A DNA stretch of 64,000 nt, taken from positions 868,001-932,000 of the forward strand of contig JAIQDT010000190.1 of NCBI GenBank assembly GCA_021521415.1, read 5' to 3'. This DNA comes from Bidens hawaiensis. Taxonomy: Eukaryota; Streptophyta; Magnoliopsida; Asterales; Asteraceae. Shown piece after piece: positions 58,202-64,000 of the stretch (positions within the stretch are counted from its first letter, which is position 1; each line of letters opens with the position of its first letter). The position numbers and the translations under genes were made by a program. The notes below the pieces were generated by a model. It had not been told where the DNA came from. It was given only the letters and a program-made list of their open reading frames with translations, and did no database searches.

Positions 58202-58639
58202 TATATTTAAGACATAATTACAAATTTTATCCTTTAAACATAGCTGATTTACGTATCAAGTCCTTTTAAAAGTTTACTTTCACTTGTTGTCCTAAATATG
58301 ACAAAATTCCTCGTTTTTAGTCCTTTTAACTAACGGTCATACAAAAGTTGTTTTAAATCCAGGCATGTGGAAGACATGTGAGGATAAAAAGGTAATTTAA
58401 AAAATAATGAACCCCACCTTTTTATTTTAGAAAAAAATATTATTTGCACCCCTGTGAGATATGGGCGGGAGACCCTTGGACCACTAATTCTTAAATTGCG
58501 CGTATTGAGCCACTGGAGTTTCCCGGCCGGCTCAGCATGGCCCTTGCCGTTAGTTGACCATCCTTTGACCGATGAAAAACTTGTGAAATGACCATTTTAC
58601 CCCTAAGTCTTTAATTCACTTTAAAAATTATATGCTAAA

Positions 58640-58725
58640 ATAACATGGAGACCGGGGGATTCGAACCCTGTACCTCTGGTTCAATAAACACAAACACTAC
58701 CATAGGTACTATGCTACTCTTTGAT
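58640..58725 (-). other. tRNA-like sequence (A- and B-box) inside the inner MULE
   Basis: On the minus strand a perfect B-box, GGTTCGAATCC, lies about 50 bases after an A-box-like TAGCATAGTACC. A 5' strand matching the CCGGTCTCCAT acceptor-like end is not clear, so a functional tRNA is unlikely. A SINE head or tRNA relic is possible. Confidence 0.35.
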
Positions 58726-58835
58726 ATTATTATAGAACATGAAATGTATAATACCCCCTTCAACACTTCATCTTCCCCAATTTCTATTTAGGGTTTCCTA
58801 TTTTCAATTCCAAACAAACAAGCCTATTCTTACTG

Positions 58836-58919
58836 TTTCTCACACAGACCATCAAGACTACCGTTTCTCACACAGACCATAAAGACCACCATTTCTCACA
58901 CAAACCATCAAGACCACCG
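58836..58919. repeat. 28-bp tandem repeat, three units
   Basis: Units at 58836, 58864 and 58892, each TTTCTCACACA(G/A)ACCAT then (C/A)AAGACCACC or a near variant. Confidence 0.92.
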
Positions 58920-59328
58920 ATTTGCCCCAAAACATCTCAAGCTCGATCTTGGTTTGAGTTTTCTTATCTTGGTGTTGTAGAGATTGTTGGTTTCCGGCTG
59001 TGTAATCATAGAAATTGATGGTGGGTAATGCGTTCAAGGAATTAGGTTTGTCGATCGTTTACAGATGGTTAGAGAGAGAGAGAGTAGATCGGGGTGGTGG
59101 CACGTTTTTCCGGCAAGTTTCGAGTGACGTTAATCGTTTTTCCGGTGGCACCACATAAAGTCGTCGCGGTAGCAGTGGCCGGAGAAGAAAAGGGAGTGTG
59201 GCAATAGACTTCTTCATTCTGATCATCTTCTTCATTGGTAACTCCGGTGACGGTGTACGACGTTGACAGTGTACGGCGGTGACGGTGTACGGTTCTTCAT
59301 TGACTTCTTTAAGCTGATCGTCTCCTTC

Positions 59329-59330
<2 letters not shown>

Positions 59331-59375
<45 letters not shown>
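59331..59375. repeat. (TA)n microsatellite
   Basis: 45 bases of alternating TA near the right end of the inner MULE. Confidence 0.95.
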
Positions 59376-59378
<3 letters not shown>

Positions 59379-60984
59379 GAGATTACCATAATTCCCTTGC
59401 CATCTAACACTTAACAAACAGTCAGTCAACGCTTGGTCAACTAATGACAGTGGCTAATATCGGCAATCGGAAAACGGCATGGGTTCAATACGCGCAATTT
59501 AAGATTCGGTGGTCCAAGGGTCTTCCGCCCATATTTCACATATTTCACAGGTGCGCAAATCATAATCTTTCCTTTATTTTAAATCAATATGGGTCCCACC
59601 TATTATCATCATCGTCTTCAACCCATTTCTCTCCCTCACTCTACTCACGTTCACATCTCACAACCCCGCAGGCCCACACTATTCTTTTCTTCCATCACCA
59701 CCACTACCTTCAACCACCATCACGGCGACACTCCAACGTCAATAACAGTCTATCGCCGTCATACTGAAACCCACCACCACTATCACAATACCCCTCTCCT
59801 TCTCACTCGATCGCTAGCCACCACCGCCCTAGCACCCCATCGCCGGAAGAATGAGATATGAATCCGAAACAGTCTACCTTAACCTCCCTGTTGTACGTGG
59901 TAACGACTTTGAAATTGAACCAATATTCAGCTGAAATTAAACACAATACCTGATCGTATATAAGGATTCTGATTTAGTTGATAACTATTGAACACAAATT
60001 TATTTAATCAAATACCACCACTTACTCCATTGATGACAATGTGAAAAAGTTCAAGCGAAATTGAAATTAACAGTATTGTTCTATTATAATGAAATATCCA
60101 AATAGATATTTGAAATTTCAAATTGGTTTCAACATATAAACCAATTTTGACTTTTCTGAATCCTTTGACTCTCACGACTAACCTTCTGTTCATCATAAAA
60201 TCTTCACAAAAACACTAATTAATCTTCTGAAACATCACCAAATCTTCCACTTAACCTCTTATTTTTCAGCAAAATCAATTTAAAGCATATTACAAAAGAA
60301 AATTACGGTTTCCGGATATTGTTGATTCTAATGGGGCTTGGATAATGGTGGTAGAGATCGAGGGTTTTCAATTTAAATCATATTACAAAAGTAAATTACT
60401 GTGTCTTGGGATTGGGGTTTTCACAAAAAAAGACGGAGAAGAATAAAGCATGTCGGAGCCGGAGATAATGGCGGTGGAGATCTGTGGTGGGTTTGTGGAC
60501 TAGAAAGGATGGTGGGTCCATTTTTTTAATTACGTATTAAAAATATTTTTCATTAAAACAAAAAAAATTGAGTCCCCATTTACTTACAAATATATTACAA
60601 TTCTTTTTTTTAAGAGTAAAATTACCTGTATGACCCATGTGACCGGCACATGATAATATTTAACTGAGAAAATGAATGCTCGTTAGTGTAAAGCACTAAA
60701 ACGAAAATTTTTATCTTATAAAGGACAACGAGTGAAAGTAAACTTTTTAAAGAACGTGATCCGTAAATCATCTATGTTTAAAAGACAAAATTTGTAATTC
60801 TGTCTATATTTAATAGAACACGCTTAGAATGTCAATTTTAAGTCAAATTTTACAACATCAGTACATCGACGACGAAATTAACGAGCGTGTTCAAACATTT
60901 TGTACAAAAGAGAAGATTATCAAACCTTTTAGTTTGTGATTGTGAAATCGAAACTCGTCAGATTGTGCGAAGCTTGAGATCGAA

Positions 60985-61640
60985 ACTGTTGAGGTAGGGT
61001 CCCAAACCCACCTATTAGTTAGCGCAAGCTTCCGCAGGCAGGCCCCACGTGCTACGTGGGCCACCAAGCGTTCATTAAATCCAATCCAAGTGGAGGCGGC
61101 GAAATGCTTGCCTGACACCAAACATTCCCTCAAACCCCACGAGGGTTGACGATAAAAGATATTCATAGGTATAGACCAAATAGGAAGGATCTCCATGAAA
61201 GAGACAACAACTTTATCTACCAACTTTCCCCTAAGCACGTGCAAGGGCCATGAATGGTGGATTTCCTGACATGGCAGGCGGCCATATCTTCTCTCTCCTC
61301 CCATCTGGCTATAAATACTTCACTACCTCCAACGGTAAAAGGATCTGAACTCTCACATAAGAATACTCTCAGGTATTCCGCTGAGCTTATTACTCACGTA
61401 TATTCAATCACACATACTGATTCTCACGCCGGATGATGGTTACGAGAAGACCCCCCAATCTCCTTCTCGTAACGAGCTCACTGTGTTTTGTTTTGTAGGC
61501 GATTCTACTCATTTGCGCCGGATAATACCAAACCTCTCGTGAGAGATACTTGATCTTAACCCCAGGACTAAGCTATTAGACCCGGTTGGGATTTCGTGTT
61601 TCTTCATAAACCCTAGTTCAACCTGGTGTGTCATTCATAT
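60985..61640 (+). promoter_or_regulatory. LTR-like promoter region with paired G-box
   Basis: A near-palindrome CCCACGTGCTACGTGGG (61044-61060) with two ACGT cores lies about 250 bases upstream of a TATA box (TATAAATA, 61310-61317). A transcribed-looking pyrimidine-rich stretch follows, and the block ends in a stretch like an LTR 3' end (AAACCCTAGTTCAACCTGGT). No primer site, second LTR or coding region is seen, so this may be a solo LTR or an old promoter fragment. The minus-strand open frame at 60891-61304 runs against it and shows no motif. Confidence 0.35.
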
Positions 61641-63566
61641 AGAGAGAAAGATAATGAAACCTAATTTGACTGATCGTGGTTTCTAAAACACAAATGAAAA
61701 CTTCTATAATTGCCCCCCCCCCCCCCCCCAATCACTTCATATTTACAAACATGTCATTATTTAAAATATAACCTTTATTTTTATAAATTAAGGCGTGTAT
61801 TGGTTCTCAAAAAAACTTTATCTTGAAAGGGTGTGTAACTCGCTAAGTCTTTAACGGGTCGTGTTCACGGGTTGGCATGTTCATCTTGACATGAACCTCA
61901 ACACCACCTGAAACCATAAATCGAATCATACACGTGAACCTGAAATCAATTTCTGAGACCCGTTTGACGCGAAATAAAATTTAAACCAATATACCATTTC
62001 AACTCTTTTTTAAATCCAAGAATTACCGTTGCACTCAAACTGTATATTCTATGTTGACCTGTTAAATTTAATATATCTTATCCAAATCATTTTTTTATTT
62101 GAAACTGGATTGATACCATGACCTGTTTAGACCTTTTGTAGTAATTTGCACTTAAACTTAATCCTTTAACCAATTGAAATTTGTAATTAAATATGCCATG
62201 CCCAAATTACCCTTTGATTTAAAGAATTTGATATAACCTGTAAATTATCTTTTAAACCACATTCTCATATTTACCAAATTGCCAAAACGAATTGACCCTT
62301 TAATTATTTGTGCATATCTACCAAAATTACCAAAACTAATTGACTCTTTAATTATTTGCGTCAATTGTGTTAATCCAAGTCTGAACTTAACTTGAAAAAC
62401 AACCTCCATACTTTCTAAAAATTTTATTTCAACAATACCCAAATTGCCCATTCGCTTACTTTGATCTGTAACATACGGTTTCGACCTTAAAACAAATCTG
62501 CAGTTTGACTTTTTTAAATAGGTCAAAAATGATCTTAACCCAATTTTAGAAAAAAAAACAGTATTGCTTCTAATCACGTATATCTGAATTCGACTATATC
62601 AGTAAGTTGAACCAACTTTGTCAGATATATATTTTTTCTCAAATCTTTGTTGAGTATTATCTTGGTGCTATTTAAATATTCTTTTTCATTGTCATGTTTG
62701 AACCCGTAATAAATGGTATACGACAGTCTCATACTTTTATTTTTTCATAATGATGGTCGAGTATTGTATAATGTGATATTGCTGGTTCATTGTGTTGACC
62801 AGCATCTTCAACTCCAACATTCAGGTCAAGGTCAAACATAGGCCGGGTCGCTTTACCAGTTCCTGTTATTATTAGTAATGGGAGCATCAATCAACCCTTC
62901 GTGGCTCTGCTGGACGGAATGCACCGGTGACAGCAGAATCTTCCATCCGAACTCGGGCTTACCTCGTGAAAGGCTCTCTGAAGGGTAAAATGGTCCTTTA
63001 CCCCGCGATTTAAGTATTGACAAGATCTGGGAGAGATGGTGTCTTGCCATGTTGTGTTTATTGTCGCCATTGGTACGTGCGTGGGATCAAAACGAATCAG
63101 GGGCAAAAACGTCATTTCAATTACAAATTTTAGAAACTCTGATCTAAAACAGATTTAATTGTTTTGTGCAGAGTGTTGGAAACAAAAATGTCATTTCCAT
63201 TGCAAATTTTTTCAATTGATACGCAGACCAATATTATTTGGACATCTATGGTGGGATAAAATTGTACCTACAATTGTCGCCTGGGCCGGCGGAACCTCAT
63301 AATCAGGTTAACTATTCTGACAAGTTAACTTTTTTTATTTTAATAAAATGAATATGCATGTTAATGAGTTTGTTGCCCTTTATAACTAATTAAAACTTTT
63401 TTTTTTCAGGAAATTCTCCATCCCCTTCAAAATTGTGAGAGAACCTTTGTAATTGTATATATAGAAACCTCAATATTTGTAACTATGGTCTAATTCTGGA
63501 AATGTTCTTATTTAATACAGTTATTGCCCCCGAAATGAACCGATGCCATTGACTTGCCCTCACGTC
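61641..63566. other. Unassigned AT-rich region, probably Helitron interior in its right part
   Basis: Contains a 17-base C run (61713-61729) and two related stretches, AAAAACGTCATTTCAATTAC (63105) and AAAAATGTCATTTCCATTGC (63185), of a kind common in plant Helitrons. The minus-strand frames at 62245-62577 and 62853-63115 have no recognised motif. I cannot locate a Helitron 5' end. Confidence 0.35.
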
Positions 63567-63597
63567 CCCGCCGCAGCGTGCGGGCTCTTCTACTAGT
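63567..63597 (+). mobile_element. Helitron 3' terminus
   Basis: A GC-rich hairpin (CCCGC...GCGGG, 63567-63584) is followed eight bases later by CTAG (63593-63596) and T. A hairpin 8-12 bases before CTRR, with T as the next host base, is the signature of Helitron 3' ends. Only this end is identified. It marks a non-autonomous copy; no Rep/helicase frame is visible upstream. Confidence 0.7.
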
Positions 63598-64000
63598 ATA
63601 TACATATAGGCTAAGGATCCTAAAAGAACTCTTTACAAATTGAGAACTTTAAGAACCATTTTGGACTACTAAAAACACTTTTAAAAATATATTTAAAAAA
63701 AAATCATAAAACAAAAAATAATAAAAATTTTTAAAAAGTAAAAAAACCAAAATTCTTATATTTCATTCCGGTTTCATTAAAAAAAATAAAAAAATAGAAA
63801 AAAATAAAAAAACGTTATATTATACACATGTATAATTTTATTTAATCTTTAGTTACGTAATATACACATATGTATAGCATCATTTATCTTAAATTATACA
63901 CATGTATACAAAAAAATATGTAAATGTACATATACGTATATAATATACATATGTGTATATAATTTATCTAAACCGAGTTTTTTTTATGAAACCAGGATGA
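63598..64000. other. AT-rich flank with TATACACATGTATA-type motifs
   Basis: Starts with a GATCC-containing stretch, then A/T-rich DNA with several self-complementary TACACATATGTA strings. No gene or defined transposon end is seen before the window edge. Confidence 0.35.

Larger units (their letters stand above)
58430..59572. mobile_element. Inner MULE nested in the outer one
   Basis: 1,143 bp with ~150-bp inverted ends (58430-58580 and 59420-59572; both share GGGCGG(G/A)AGACCCTTGGACC and CTTAAATTGCGCGTATTGA) and a perfect 9-bp duplication TTTATTTTA (58421-58429 and 59573-59581). It landed just inside the left TIR of the outer element. No transposase. The interior contains a 28-bp minisatellite, a tRNA-like stretch and a (TA)n tract. 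Confidence 0.9.
58211..60804. mobile_element. Outer Mutator-like element (MULE), non-autonomous
   Basis: Terminal inverted repeats of about 190 bp (58211-58400 and 60615-60804; ends GACATAATTACAAATTTT and GACAGAATTACAAATTTT) flanked by a perfect 9-bp duplication TATATTTAA (58202-58210 and 60805-60813). Long TIRs plus a 9-bp duplication are diagnostic of Mutator-like elements. It is 2.6 kb with, and about 1.4 kb without, the inner element. No transposase frame; the interior (59582-60610) has a His/Pro-codon-rich part and a direct repeat at about 60277 and 60381, possibly captured host sequence. Confidence 0.88.

Noticed and set aside
59444..59861. Two overlapping His/Pro-rich frames
   Set aside because: They cross the inner MULE boundary and its 9-bp target duplication, so they cannot be one ancestral gene; composition is low-complexity.

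Overview
This window is from a flowering-plant nuclear genome, in a repeat-packed intergenic block. The evidence is nested Ty1/copia and Ty3/gypsy LTR retrotransposons, an endogenous caulimovirid (plant pararetrovirus), Mutator-like and Tourist-like DNA transposons, a Helitron terminus, and tRNA-iMet primer sites. The style resembles large-genome eudicots, possibly Asteraceae, but I cannot fix the species. I see no complete host gene. The only host-gene trace is a three-exon fragment of a staphylococcal-nuclease-like protein near 33.4-33.9 kb.

Layout. 1-4.2 kb: old nested LTR pieces. 4.2-25.4 kb: a complete minus-strand chromovirus-type Ty3/gypsy element ('gypsy1') with 3.09-kb LTRs and target duplication ACATG. 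A minus-strand Ty1/copia element ('copia1', 7.1-15.5 kb) sits inside its 3' LTR. 25.4-32.4 kb: the rest of the LTR that gypsy1 entered, then second copies of the 0.6-3.7 kb sequences and a gag-only relic with its 3' LTR. 32.4-35.6 kb: nuclease-like fragment, a Tourist MITE and AT-rich repeats. 35.6-38.1 kb: 3' end of a second copia element ('copia2'), joined directly to the pararetrovirus. 38.1-57.1 kb: an AT-rich endogenous pararetrovirus split in its reverse transcriptase by a very young plus-strand Ty3/gypsy element ('gypsy2', 43,086-53,973; LTRs of 2,677 bp with only two differences noticed; target duplication GTTAG). 58.2-60.8 kb: a Mutator-like element nested in another, each with a 9-bp target duplication. 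61-63.6 kb: an LTR-like promoter region and a Helitron 3' end.

How the parts work. gypsy2 has all cis signals (TATA, iMet primer site, polypurine tract) and one intact 1,538-codon Gag-Pol, so it may still be active. gypsy1 and copia1 keep recognisable structure but carry nonsense codons and frameshifts. The pararetrovirus order is movement protein, coat protein, protease, RT-RNase H, a short membrane ORF, ORF2, promoter and poly(A) signal. It is dead: many stops, a chimeric upstream junction and the gypsy2 insertion.

Most notable: (i) gypsy1 has an intact pre-gag ORF with a proline-rich N-terminus and a C-terminal membrane segment, and gypsy2 has degraded ORFs at the same place; (ii) a tandem duplication whose junction lies in an LTR, suggesting LTR-mediated unequal exchange; (iii) an array of six TGGGC-TTCG-GCCCA hairpins in the copia1 leader; (iv) paired pararetrovirus ORF2 copies that show C-to-T stop gains directly.
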